A stretch of 64,000 nucleotides of DNA from Panagrolaimus kolymaensis (taxonomy: Eukaryota > Nematoda > Chromadorea > Rhabditida > Panagrolaimidae): assembly GCA_028622995.1 (NCBI GenBank), contig JAJQJQ010000006.1, positions 6,200,001-6,264,000 of the forward strand. The letters are read 5' to 3'. Positions within the stretch are counted from its first letter, which is position 1. Every line of letters starts with the position of its first letter. Below, one piece after another: positions 47,201 to 59,512 of the stretch. The translations under genes and the position numbers were made by a program. Under the pieces are notes generated by a model. That model was not told where the DNA came from, did no database searches, and worked only from the letters and a program-made list of their open reading frames with translations.

Positions 47201-50200
47201 CTGATATGTCGGAAGGAGTTGGACTGTGAATGCCTGAAATTTGATAAGTTTTAATCATGAATAAATGGTCATTGGACAAAATTTTTTGCCTTTGTGTTAA
47301 ACTATTTGTTTGCTTAAAATAATAACTAACCTCTATCTTCAGTTTTATCTGCAAATTCATCATCCCAACAAGCATCACCATCCCATAATAATCTAATTTC
47401 AGAAGCTTCAGTGGGAGCCAAACTCGCAGAATCATCAAATTCAAAATCTCCTTCCTCGCCATCATTATTTGCAATTAATCTTGGAATTCTAACGACGTTA
47501 CCTCGTCGAATTCTTGAAGCTTCTGAAAAGCTTGAACCTGCGATGGAACTTGCATCATCCACATCTGATTTAGCTGCAGCAACAGATGAAATTCCTGCTA
47601 ATCCTTCTTTCAACGATGGCGAAATTAATGCTTTTCTTATTCTTGCATTCTTTGGTAATTGAATATAGCTTCCACCACTTCCTCGTTTAATTTTTAAACC
47701 TCTGAAAGATGATGTTGGAGTTTTTTCTCCCTCTTCTTCCTCTTCATCATCATCAAAATCATCTAAGCTAATTATGGATCGTCGCTCTGAATCCTTCGAA
47801 CATCCAGGTTGTGGATGGAGCAACCTCATATCAGCTCGAGCTAATAAATCACAATGAGCTGCATCATATAATGTCCATACAAAACCCTTTCCAAGATAGC
47901 GATTACAAATTCGATATGCACAATATGATCCAAACCCAGCTATCAATAGAACTCCACTAGTTCGAGCTGTAAAAAATAACATCTTTGATTGATTACTTTA
48001 AGTTTTTGTTGTTTTTTAAGTCAATAATAAGTTCCATTTTTTCAAAACAAGAGTTCAAAATAATAATGTTGTAATTTGATCTTATACATATGAGTTTTTT
48101 AAGTCTGTTAAGGTCTTTTCTTCGAAACGTGATTAACAGTGAAAAAAGTTCGTAAAAAGGTAAGTCAGCGATCATCATCATTTTTTTGGCTGTCATAAAA
48201 ATATGACGTTTTAAGCTTTGAGAGATTTTTTTAAATATCTCAAAATAGGCTTTTCAAAATTCAAAAAATGTAAAGTTATCAATTTTTTTTATATTAGTTA
48301 CTTTGAGTCGCCTCCCATTGAAATCTGAACTTTACTAAATACCCGTGCTATAATTTTTTAGTCCTTCAAAGTTAGTTGAGTTTAAACTTTCCTTACCAGT
48401 CCAATTAAGCTTTCCCGTAATAGAAAAAAATCGAAAAATTAAAGATTTTGTGGCAACATCAACAAAAGCTTCTGCGCCAGCAAGGCACTGAGATTTCATA
48501 TCCATGAATGTAAGAAAGAAAAATAAGGCACCAACAATAAATAATTACAAAATCAATAGGAAAAAACCAAATTTACATTTCTGGGACAATAAAAACAAAG
48601 CTAACCTATGTATTTTAAAAAGTAAAAATTAATATCGTCGTAGTTTCGTAAAGAATAAATAAAATAAAAGCTCGCAAATTAAAAATAATGGAAACAAATA
48701 GCCTCGATCGACCTCAAAGTTTTTATTTTGTGAATGTTTTTTTATTGTTAGAAAAATTGATTGGGCAGTCGGGGAGCTTTTTTGATGATGGAAACGAATG
48801 ATCAAGCAACAGCTGACAAAAGCTGCCAACAGCAAACAAATCGATGTGATTAACACTCGTGGGGATATAGCAAAATCCGAGAAGATATCTAATGAATAAA
48901 ATCTAGACAAAAATGCTAATTTCTCTTCACCTCATCTATAAAAACACCAAAAGTAAACTTTTTTTTAAAACTCCATCTCATGGAAATCCAAACTTCAAAC
49001 TTTTTATTCAAAGAATTCCCCGATCAAGTAACATAAAGATGAGACGTGCTAAAATTGGATTCAAATTACACATATCAACTTTTTTTGTTCAAATAAAAAA
49101 ACCCTCAAGACATACAAATATCTCTGTTGTCATTTCCACTTAGAAGTGTTTCACTAAGCAGCGACTAAAAAAACTGTTTGCATGGAATTGCTTTGTTGTG
49201 TTAGTTACAAAATGCTTACAAAAACCAAAAAGAAAAAAATATTATACATAAAACAAAACTCTCTGCGCATACAAAAAAATGGGGGAACAATGTAAAGGAG
49301 TGTCACCAAATGGTGGACATTTGGAAAGAATAAAATAAGAGAAATGGAGATCGGGTGTCTCAATGGAAAAGAGAAAGTGATCGGATGAATTCAAAGTTGG
49401 CAAGTAAAAGCGGGAAAAAAAATGAAAGGAAAAAAGAACAGCCGATAAACAATAATTAGTTTTGTTGTGTTCGGACATCGAGAAAATGTGATTAATTTTT
49501 TTCTGATGATTAACATTTTTTGGTAAATTTGGTCAAATCACAAAAAAAAGTAAAAATCGAGGCTAACGCAACACAAAGCTAAACAAAAATCATGTAATTA
49601 CGTCAGTAAACAACTTGAAGCATAAATAAAAGCACACAAAAAGTGATCATTTTGAGTGTATATAAAAACATACAAAAAGCAAAGTAACTAAAAAACGAAC
49701 TTCAAAGCGGCGCTATTTTTTCGTTTGTTTTATCATTCAACATTAAAATCTTATCTAAAACAAAGTGTTTGCTTTTGAATATTTTTGCCTATTAGAACTG
49801 CAACCTCCTCAAAAAAGCATCATAAACCTTGGAAATTATGAGTTTTTTATTCTCTCACGTTTTTTACTTTTCAACCACAAACCCTAAACCTGCAACTAAA
49901 AATAAATTTTTTTCTTCCTCTCACTAACTATTAACTCTCTATGAGCCATTCTTTCTTCTTCTTGCTAATGATCCTGGTTTTTTTAAATATCGAAGTGAAA
50001 GTGAACCGAGAGTGTCTATGAATATGTTTGTATGTTGTGTGTGTTCTATTCTCTCTCTTTTTCTCCCCACATTTTCCTCAATGATGATCATCATTGTTTC
50101 GTGCTAACTCTAAGTGAACGTGCAAAAGGTTTTTGCACACAGACACAATCGGAAAAAAAAATTGACCCTTACATTTTTTTGTTCAAGGTAAACAATTTTT

Positions 50201-51644
50201 TACGTAATTTTCAACACGCGCTTACTTTTAAATTTTAGTTTGCAATAGGCCTGTGTAAGTAGTTTCTTTTTTTATCTTTCATATTACTGCAGCAGACAGG
50301 AAGAAAGCAGAAGGGTGAAAGAATGTTGTAACAGTAGCTGGAGATTGCGTTTTTTTGGTTTTGGTACAAGTGTATTAATTTTTTTGGTTTATAATTCTGT
50401 AATGTTACTTTTATGCTTTTGAGAGCCATGCCTTTCCATTTATTCTTCAAGCTACTGATGATGCATTCATTATTTATTCCCTTAATTTTCTTATTCTGCC
50501 CAACCAATAAAGAGTCATTATAAGCAAATGGCAAAACAGAAAAAAAAAGATGAAGAAAAAATTCCGTAACATTTTTATTTCTTTTTTTTTCATCCATCCT
50601 CGACACCATGCTCAATGTTTTTCTCTTCCTTTAAGGCAAAGCAAAGCAATAAACCAATGCAAATGTTTGCCGTTAAATTTTTTTGGTTGAGTTACATTAC
50701 ATATCTTTGTCTCCGTCTTTCTTTGTCACAATGCATAATACTACCAAATACCAAATTCACTTGGGTTTTATTCGTCAAAACTTTTTTTGTTTTGTTTTTA
50801 GAGCTTCACTAAAAAAAGTATACGAAAATGGACATTCTTCTATGACAAATGTGAAAAGCATGTTTTGGAACGACGATGTCGTCTTCGTCTATGAAGCTTC
50901 TAAACTTCTTATTCCTTTATAAAGCCACAAGCCTAAGGCGTTACAAATGAGGAAGTTCAAAACGAATGGAAGAGGAAAAGAGAGATGGCAACAAAAAAAA
51001 ACTACTACTATGAAAGCTACGAGAAAAAACAATTCGTTAAAAAGTGTTTTGGTTGATGGCATTCGTTTGAGAAATAAAAATAAAATGAATTTTTAGCAAT
51101 TAGAGAGATTAAAAATTTATTTATACTGTTTGAGTAAAAAGAAACATAAAAGATTTGAGTTATAAATACTAGTAGCAGACGGAAGCAAAGATAAGAAAGT
51201 TTAATCGATAGCTGTCGAACATTGATTATCAATATCAAAAATATGAGTCATTTTTTAGCGTAAAAATGAAGTAACCACCAGACTCTTTTTTAAATGAGTA
51301 CCATATAGCAGATCACCGCTTATTCATATAATACAAATTTAAACGAATTGTGTACAATATTTTCCAAAACATAGCAGATATTTTGCCATTTTTTTAAATA
51401 GTTAAATATAAATGACTGGAGGTAAGCTTTAAACTCAACTATACTTTCTCTTTTTACAAATAATCCCAAAAATAAAATGTGCAAACAACTTACTGAGCAT
51501 TCCAACTGAACATTGATCTGCATCAATGGATAAACCCATTTGAGTTACAAATTGATGGGTAGTTCTATGAACTCGTGCTTCCAAAAATAATATAGGTAAT
51601 GCATCAGAAAATGATGTTCCATATGGAATTAACATGGAAGCCAT
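44212..51644 (-). CDS. seven-exon single-pass membrane protein of unknown family, one intron made by a foldback element
   Basis: Exons 51494-51644, 47331-47966, 46927-47233, 46727-46873, 46191-46344, 44658-44689 and 44212-44332 join in frame to give 515 residues. Exon 1 starts MASMLIPYGT and donates at ATGCTCA/GTAAGT. The join to exon 2 reads SVGMLTRTSGVLLIAGFGSY, giving a transmembrane helix at about residues 53-70. The rest is hydrophilic with an acidic run (DDFDDDEEEEEGE), serine-rich stretches, an FFAT-like acidic segment (DFEFDDSASLAP) and the C-terminus SLEWFEDPI. I do not recognise the family; an organelle-anchored adaptor is possible but unproven. Exons 5 and 6 end and begin inside the terminal repeats of the element at 44677-46205. 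Exon 6 is only 32 nt, and intron 1 is 3.5 kb. Every junction keeps phase, which supports the model. Confidence 0.72.
44677..46205. mobile_element. foldback transposable element occupying an intron
   Basis: Two nearly perfect inverted arms (44677-45232 and 45669-46205) begin CACGGCGGTATA and surround a 436-bp centre. The left arm carries an 11-nt insertion (GCTTCAATGAA, 44689-44699) near its outer end; otherwise the arms differ at very few sites. Outside, ATTTGG (left) and ATTGG (right) may be an imperfect target duplication. The outer 12 bp of both arms are exonic in the gene model. The donor AAA/GTGAAG lies in one arm. The acceptor AAG/CTATACC lies at the 11-nt insertion in the other. The superfamily is not assigned. 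Confidence 0.85.
45367..45650 (-). pseudogene. transposon-protein fragment in the foldback centre
   Basis: An open frame on the minus strand ends at 45367 and reads KFHILLKHVPPFVDRW, FSEQIIEHMHSVIKQW, then DEKKLCLLVMSWSWER. It extends for about 95 codons without a convincing start. The pattern K.H.L..HV.PF, SEQ.IEH.H resembles, from memory, C-terminal parts of proteins encoded by nematode DNA transposons. It is probably a remnant of the parent element's gene. The family call is tentative. Confidence 0.4.
47967..51493 (-). other. 3.5 kb first intron of the 515-residue membrane protein gene
   Basis: The intron runs from GTAAGT (51493) to TTTTTTACAG (47967) and joins GML to TRTSGV in phase. No nested gene is supported. 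A hydrophobic open frame at 48629-48910 lacks an ATG and splice partners. The remainder is AT-rich with homopolymer runs. Confidence 0.6.
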
Positions 51645-54600
51645 GTTTATTTAAACTTTCTTTTCTTTCCCGGTTGGTATATAATCAGATTACAAATAAC
51701 TAAAGGCACTTAAGTTAAAGAATGATGGATTATTATAACCGCCACTGCGATGTTGTAATTGTGAGACGATGGATAGTTTACAAGTCAAGAGGAGCCAAGC
51801 CGGATTGATGACCGCCGGCGGGCGGTCGAAGTTGTTTTACCGTTATTATCGTCTTTTTTACGAGACAACTTTGTCAGCGCAATGCTCTAATCTGAAATTG
51901 AAACATTCATTAGTTTACTTGTTGCTACTTGATCATATGTGTATGTATGCAGTACTTGAGAGAAATGATAGTTTGACGGAAAAGAAAAAAACGGCGGGAA
52001 AGGATGAAAGCAAAATTGTCTTTTTTGACCAAAGGGAAAAAAATCTAATCTCTAACGTTAAAAAAATATTTATAATCCATGAACTCGGACCACGTAGACA
52101 GCAATGGAGAAAAAAAAATGCGCAATAAACCCATCTCCCACATTTTTATGTATTTCCGTCAACATGCGTCGAGCGAGCAACACAATCGATCAATATTTTT
52201 AGGAAAGCGAGTCTTCCACCGCCTTTGAAGGATAAAAAAAAATAACGAAAGTCCATGAAAAAGCTTCAAACAAAAAAATGCGTGGAAGCTTTCAAAGGAA
52301 AAGAAAAAAAAACCTAACCTTGAAAAGGGGCAAAAACAACAAAACAAAAAAATGAATATTCAAAAGAATTTTTTAAGATTTTTCATTTTTTTGGTGGAAA
52401 AAAAGAAAAGAGGAAGCAAGCGACGGTTAAAAAAATTGCTTTTCAAAGCAATTAAGCATAAGAGGAAGAACTAGAATGGGAGTGATTGTAGCAAAAAATG
52501 AAAAGAAATAAGAGGCAGAACTTTTTGTGCAAAAAAACAACTATGTTTTTTTAGAGAAATGAGGATTAGCTCCATTATTCTTGTTTTTGATCTAATAAAT
52601 TTGTTGGTCGAAGGATAACAAGCAAACAAAAAAGATTACGAAAAATAACACTGAAAGTAAATTTTTTTAAAAAGGCGAAGCTTGAAACATCAGTGAAACA
52701 AAAAACATTATAAAAAATGTTTAAAATCCTTTTCTTAAAAGCTTTACAAAATGTAAAAAAATACATTAAAAAAATAAAGGAAATGGTTTCTTTGTTTAAT
52801 GGAAAAACATCAGCAGCTTTTTTAAAATTAAAATATTGATTCTCACATTCGAATCACGCTGCTTTTTATTATTAGTCTTTTTTTTTGCACCCATTTTCTC
52901 CAAAAAAAACTCGTCATGACTAATGTCTATTGGTTTCATAAACGTCAAAAATAATATATTAGCGCCCAAATGATGATGCAAAAATAAATATGTTTATTCA
53001 CATAAAAAAGCTGTTAAGAATCAATTTAAAACTAAATAAAACCTTTTTTGACCATAAACTATTTATTTAAAAACGGGAGGACAAAAAAGCAAAAGCAGAA
53101 CTCGCAAAAAATGAAAAACAACTATTTTAAGAAATTCCATTAGCCACCGAAAGAACATGAAAGAAAGGGGAGTTGTTTTTTTCATCGGTCAAAAAACATG
53201 AATATAAAATACATAAGTAAAAAATTGGAAAACTAAAGCAAAAAAGTTTTTTTTAGAAAAATAAATGAAATCTGACACTTTTTTGTTTCCCAAAAAAAAG
53301 TCTATGATTTTTTTGTGGTGAAAAAAATGCTAAAAAGCCACAACAGCTTCACGCCGCTCACGCTAGCTCGCTCTTCAAAGAAAAAAACAAAACAGAAAAG
53401 CTGCGGTTGAAGTAAAAAAAAACGTTGAAGAGTAAAAAAAAGTACTTCTCGCGAGATTCGAGAAAAAGCAAAAAACATAGGAATGTGATGCAATGGGATT
53501 TTTTTACTCAAGAAATAAAACGGAAGAAAAAATGGTTTTTAACAACAACAAAAAAGAAAGTGAAAGATAAAAATCGAAAGTTCTTGATTCTAGTAATAAT
53601 GGTGGTAAAAAAAAATATACGCTTCAATGATAATTAAATGATCAGTAAGTTAAAATTCAATTTTATTTTGATTCAATTACTTAACTGTCAATTTAGAGTC
53701 TCAATTTCAATTTTTTCACACAAAAAAAAACTAAAAAATTGCAAAATCCAAACATAAAAAAAGAAATGACCTTGAAAAGTTTGCATGTTTTTTTATTCTT
53801 CTATTTTTGCGGTCGTTGTTGCTACTTTCACTCATTTCAAATGCTGGTTTTAAAATAACTGCTGCAGGCAGCAGCAACCCAGTAGTTTTCTTCAGCATAC
53901 ATGAAAAGAGACGACAACAAAAAAAATGAACGAGTTGAGAGGGAAGTAAAATTCTCGCGCAATGTCGCCGCCGCTGCAACCACAACCTCTTTTGCCTTTG
54001 GCAGTCGTCCCATTTTTTATGTCGTCTATCTAGTATAGGGGCAAGCAGCTTTTGAGCTGTAGTAGACGACGTAAACTTCCCTAAAAAAGCATTCCAAAAA
54101 AAAAACACAACGAGCAGCAGCAGCAGCATCCTTTTTTAAAGGACAAACATCTGTGAAGAGGAGCCATCATTTTATTTTTTCAAACATATTCAAAACTCTT
54201 ATTCGGCTTCTTTTATTTCAACTAGTATTTAGTTCAATAATGTTGAAGAAAAGAAAAGCCAAAGTACTTAAAAAGTAATGATAAAACAAGCATGCAATCC
54301 TTCCATCTTCAATACTGTCCATATTTTTTGGTTGCATTTTTTGCTTTTGCATGTAAGAGTGAAGAAAGGCTTTAGATGAAAATAGTTAAATTTGATTTTT
54401 AAAAACGTGAAAGTTTTTTGTTATTATTGTATCCACTGTTAAAAGAAGAAGGTAAAATATTACTTTTATCTCTAAAATTTTAGAGGCTTAAAACTGTATA
54501 AACAAAAGTTGCGTGAAAAAAAACATTACAAAGATAATGAATGATTATTGTATCCTTTAGAACCACGAACTAAAAAATCAATGAATTCTTTTACCATCCA

Positions 54601-54728
54601 GATGATAAAAAACCATTAATCTAACAATGATATTCTCTTTGCATCGGTTCAAAGCCTTCAAATCCCATTTTCAAAATGAAAACAATTTTACAATCAAAAA
54701 CATTTATTATAAATACAAGACAAAAAAT
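51645..54728. other. 3.1 kb intergenic region
   Basis: This lies between the 5' end of the membrane-protein gene and the 3' end of the CNOT1 gene. AT-rich with long A runs; a short CAG/GCA run at about 54112-54128. The higher-GC patches at 51730-51850 and 53860-54060 contain open frames, but none has matching splice sites or a recognisable product. The first may include the membrane-protein promoter. Confidence 0.5.
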
Positions 54729-57700
54729 TTAAACATTTAAAAAATCAACATCATTTTTTGGAGATTCATGGAACCCATTTGAAGTATCAGAAGGCACAGG
54801 AAGATTAAACGTCGTTGCAACATCAACCAAAAGTCGTTTAATTTCAGGTACAGAATGAATATAAGAATATGACCAGAATTTGTAATCATCATTTCGAAGA
54901 AGTTCAAAGAAAGTTAGCAACATGCCCCATGGATGTGGTCGAAGAGAAATCATACGTTCAAAGAAGTTACTGAAAATGAAGTGATTAGTTAAAGCAAATA
55001 TAAAAAGAATCAAAAGCTTACTGAGTAATTTGTTCACGAATGATATCATTTGATGATTCTTTGAAGAGATACAAAACCAAACAAGAAAAATAATGAGTTA
55101 ACGCGTTTGGATATCGAAGTTGATTGCAAAAGGCGTTGAAAAGAAGATAACGACCTGGAAAGGAACAAAAATTTAAATAAAGAAACCCTAGGGTAAAAAG
55201 GATGCTTACCTTCAGAACATAAAGAAAGGGCCAAACTTTCAAAGACATCAAAATGCGGTGAATGAGCGATACTAGAAATTGAAATTCGAATGTTGCTTTC
55301 TTTGAGATGAGTGATAGCACGAAATCCAACATAGTTGACGAAAGCGTTGAGCAGTGGAACATTGTATCGGTTATCAGGAAGTGAACTGGTTCTCAATCTA
55401 ATAGAAAGATTCATCAAAAAATTTGCACCATTATTAGCTGTATAATAAGAATCGATTTGTTCGCGGAAAGCTTCAGGTATTAAGTTGAACATTTCAAAAG
55501 GTATTTTAGGAATAACAGCCATATCAGGTAATGATTCAATCTAAAAAGTATAATATTCAATAAATAACTATCCACCTTTAATAAATGCCAACATACCAAT
55601 GAATAACGATGAGCAAAAGGATCAGGAAGACGCATATTTCTTGGATAAGCACTTAAAATTAGATTTCGAAGTTGAACACAGTTGGAAGGAATAACATCGC
55701 AAAGAACATAATAATATTCACATAAGACTTCAGGGAAATCATGTAAAATAAGGAGCACGATTCGAAGAGTTCCAAGATAGAGGTTATGTACAGCTTTTGG
55801 AAAATCATCTTTGAGATAAATTTGAAGACTTGGCGATAAGAATTTTAGAAGTGCAAGAAGAAGTTCAGTAAAAACTGAACGACTTAATCTCGATGCATCA
55901 CCAAGAAGTTCAGTAATGAAAACACGATGACCAATAATTTCAAGCCAATGAAGAGCAAAGCCAGGAACCCTTTGGGGTTGAATATAATGTAATGCGTGTC
56001 TTAAAAAAAAAGAGGATAAAAGTTGTTTCAAATGCAATAAATTACTAACCCAAATGCTTCAATTTTACTCCAGCGTGATGATTGACTAGAAGCGCGATCA
56101 GGATGACATAGTTCTTGAATGATTGTAACAAAGATTCTAAGAAATGGTAATCCATCAAAATCACGACTTCTTGAATCATGATCAGCTATAAGAGAGGTTG
56201 TTAAAAGATCCAAACAACGATGAACCATTTGCATTTTGTTGGTGTTCTTAATGTTTTCTGCATTCTTTACCAAAAGACTAAAAACAAATAGATAAAGAGG
56301 AAAACTAAATTAATAAAACTTACCAAACAAGCTTAGAAAATGCATCAATAACAGTATAGCAACGACAACGAACGCTAATTTGATCACCAGATAAAAGTCG
56401 ATAACAGAAATCAGTACATAATTCAAGATAAGCTTTAAGTTGCTTTAAAACATTTTCTTCCGTAATTTCTATGTTATTGTTGTTGAGGGTCGAGAAGTAG
56501 TAAGGAATGAGAGAATCAACAGCTGTAACATGATTACATTGCTCAATCCAGTCAGAAAAAATTTTCTTTGCTATTTGGTTTGTATCAGGACGTATCATTT
56601 CGTGAATAAGTTGTGGAGTGATGGCTGCTACATCAGGGATATGAGCAAGAACTAAGGTAGTGTCACCAAAAGTGGACGATTTGAATCCAGGAAGATTATT
56701 CTGGGAGGCACCATATGCTTTCATTTCTTCTTCATTCATAGGCGTATCACGTGGACGAAACTCATGAGGTAATTTACTTAAAATATTTTGAATTTCTGGT
56801 GAGATTTGGTGGACAATGCCTCTTTGTTGATGATCAAAAAGTTCCTTCAAACGTTTGTGGATCTCATTAATTCCTTTTTCACAAGCAGTTTTAGTAACAT
56901 AGCACCAGCAAAATTCCATATTTCTTTTCATAACTTCTTTCATTGTTTGATGAACAACTTGAGAGAAACCTTCGTCTGATGATGTTTGCATATAGCTATG
57001 AATTAGAAGATTGAAAGCATGACGAGCACTATCAAGGATGGCATTTGATAATGGTTCTTTGATTAGAGTCATAGCAAGGGCACATGTAACAGAACGCATC
57101 AGATGGTGAGCAGCAGCTTGGAAGTGATTTGCATTAGAACATCGCCCAAAATCATTCTTTATTAGTTCAGAAGTTGTCGGAAGAGAATAAGCTATTAAAT
57201 GTTCCACAATAACGTTAAGATGTCCCATAACAGTTTTCGCAATGGCAATTCGACATTGTTGATTAAGAGTTGGAAACATTCGAAACAATTGACATGATTC
57301 AGGCATCTTTAACTGTGATTCAATACTTTCACGAATGTTGATATCAGCATAGGAATACGAAGGCATGATTGGTGAAAGAGAACTTTCTCGTTGAAACTTC
57401 TCAACATTTCTCACAGTTTCATTATCAACAGCAGCTTGATGACTATAGATTGCGTGTGAAGGGCCTAAAATAAATGTCTTTTATTTAGAATAATACCCTT
57501 TAAAATCACTAACTTTTTACTTCTGGAGTTTGAACACCTGACATCTCCTTTGTTAGGCGGAATATTTTTTGAAATGATGTTAGAGAGCCATCACTAAGTT
57601 CATTACAAATGATAGTTTCCATGTTCTTTTGTGGTACCGAATCAAATGCATTATGAATTTGGGCCACCGTATTCACAATTTGTCGCATCCATGCAGAACT

Positions 57701-58454
57701 TGGTGTAAAGATCTAAAGATGAAATAAAATCCATTATAATAAATATATAGAAAACATGAAAACTTACTTTACTTTTGGGTGAAGCCATAATAACATTAGT
57801 AATGAACGGAAGAATGTAGCAAACTTCTTGTGGACCTTTATCAACGGCTTCCATCAGCAAAGAAAGTAAGTCCAAGTCATCAAAAAGAATTGGACGATTT
57901 CGGCTGATTGTAATGATTCCAAACCAATGACCAAATTTATATAGAAGTTCACGTTCATTTGAGCTGGTATTATCACAGGGCTTATTTAACAGAAGCTAAA
58001 ACAATGAGAAAATATAAAAAGTAAAGATATGGTTAAAAGAAAACAAACCTTGATATTTCGAAGTGTTTCTTGTTTCATGTAAGCATCGAGATTTTTATCA
58101 TGTAAATCCAAAAGCAAGCTATTATAGAGCGAATGAGAGCATATATCACCAGAAATCAGTTTCATAACCATGTATTGAGCCAACCATTTACGAAAACTAT
58201 CATCCTGTCTAGCTAAGATTTGCTTTAAAGCTTCAACCTAAATAAATAATGTTAATTAGCAATTAATCAAAAAATAGAAAAATACTCACCTTTGTTGGCA
58301 AATTTTCTAAATCGACTTTATTGAATAAAGTAGCCACTTCTTCACCAAGCTTGCAATCTGACAAAATCATTTTCTTGCCATCTTTTTCTGTTTCCATATC
58401 AAGAACGTGTGTATTTAACATTATGAATAAATTCAGAAGGTTGTTTGTCAAATC
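54729..58454 (-). CDS. let-711: CNOT1 scaffold of the CCR4-NOT deadenylase, shortened form (from the MIF4G region to the C-terminus)
   Basis: Ten exons join in frame to give 1085 residues: 58290-58454, 58049-58237, 57768-57995, 57514-57712, 56324-57464, 56050-56277, 55597-55999, 55210-55540, 55022-55154 and 54729-54969. The protein starts with the MIF4G-like CAF1-binding region ([30 protein letters not shown]). A CNOT9-binding-type helical domain follows ([30 protein letters not shown]). It ends with the very conserved NOT-module domain ([61 protein letters not shown]). CNOT1 is normally over 2000 residues. The N-terminal half is not found upstream, and about 250 residues between the second domain and the C-terminal domain are also missing. 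The first exon follows TTTATTTCAG, so either far-upstream exons exist beyond a long intron or the transcript is trans-spliced there. Confidence 0.9.
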
Positions 58455-58942
58455 CTGAAATAAAAAATGCCAGTGTTTTCAAGAATTTTTTTAAAATGAA
58501 TAAAACCATCGAAATAATAAACGCGATATGAAAGAAATTTAGCATAAAAATGATTAGTTTTTTGTTGATTTGGAAGCTTTAAAAAAATAAGTAAGTTTAG
58601 GAAAACAGCTAAATGCAATGAAAGGAAAAAGTCTGAATGAAACAAATGATGAAAATGAAGCTTTCATTATTGAAAAGTTTCGGCGTAATTTTGTAATGAC
58701 ACGAAAGAAAATTATAATAAAAGAAATGTGAAGTTAGTTTTTTTGGATAAAGCAAAAAAATGAAGGATTTAGATCGCTTTTAACAAAAAAGGAAAGTGAC
58801 TAAAAAATGAAAGTCGTAGCTCAAGCAGTTTCCTTTAAAACTTGCGTTGTAAGACGAGCAACAACTTTGATAATGTTAGCAAAATTGAAATGAATTGGGT
58901 GAAATTTTGTGAGATAAATTTTAGTACTAAAATATGGGAAAA

Positions 58943-59077
58943 ACCCAACTCGCGAAATGCCTACTCGTGCAAAAAAAAAACTACCCAACTCGTGCAAAAA
59001 CTTTACCCAACTCGTGCAAAAAAAGTTTTTTTTAAACCCAACTCGTGCAAAAAAAAATACCCAACTCTTGCAAAAAA
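58943..59077. repeat. short tandem array of ACCCAACTCGTGCAAAAA
   Basis: Five full units of about 17 nt, one of them diverged, plus one partial copy, are separated by A/T runs of variable length (unit pitch about 23-30 nt). The unit core CCCAACTCGTGCAAAAA is nearly invariant in the middle copies. The first unit (CCCAACTCGCGAAATGC) is the most diverged. The open frames across it on both strands are repeat artefacts. Confidence 0.75.
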
Positions 59078-59114
59078 TGATCAATTGGCATTTATCAATG
59101 GATTTTTATGGAAA

Positions 59115-59512
59115 TTAATAACAAATTATTATTCTTCAATATTTCAAAGCTTTTTTTAACAATTATTTATTAACCAAAAAATGATTCCATTGTGTTGCCG
59201 ATTCATAGAAAAAAAACAAGGAACTAACTTTTTAAATTTTATTAAGTAAAAAAGGGCATGTAATTGGTTGATGAAATTTTTTCGAAAGCTTTATATTCAC
59301 TTGGAACCCTTCTTGGTTATGCTGGTAATTAATAATGTTTGTAAAACTTTCAAGTTATTTTTATATTGTTAAAGCTTTGAAATGTTTTTTATTATTATTT
59401 TTGTTTGTTTATTGATTACTGTTTGTTTTGTTATGAAAAAAATCATTTTTTGGTTAATAAATAATTGTTAAAAAAAGCTTTGAAATATTGAAGAATAATA
59501 ATTTGTTATTAA
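59115..59512. mobile_element. MITE-like element with 72-bp inverted repeats and TTAA ends
   Basis: The arms 59115-59186 and 59441-59512 are almost exact reverse complements. The outer sequence is TTAATAACAAATTATTATTC and the inner part ends AACCAAAAAATGATT. The total is about 398 bp, with no coding capacity. TTAA at both extremes could be a piggyBac-type TTAA target duplication, but because the ends are palindromic this cannot be separated from the repeat itself. Confidence 0.75.

Noticed and set aside
48629..48910. Hydrophobic minus-strand open frame as an alternative first exon of the 515-residue membrane protein
   Set aside because: It begins with TTG rather than ATG and has no donor in phase with exon 2, whereas exon 1 at 51494-51644 joins perfectly.
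58821..59159. Open frames on both strands reading as CTSWV / ARVG repeats
   Set aside because: They are translations of the ACCCAACTCGTGCAAAAA array.
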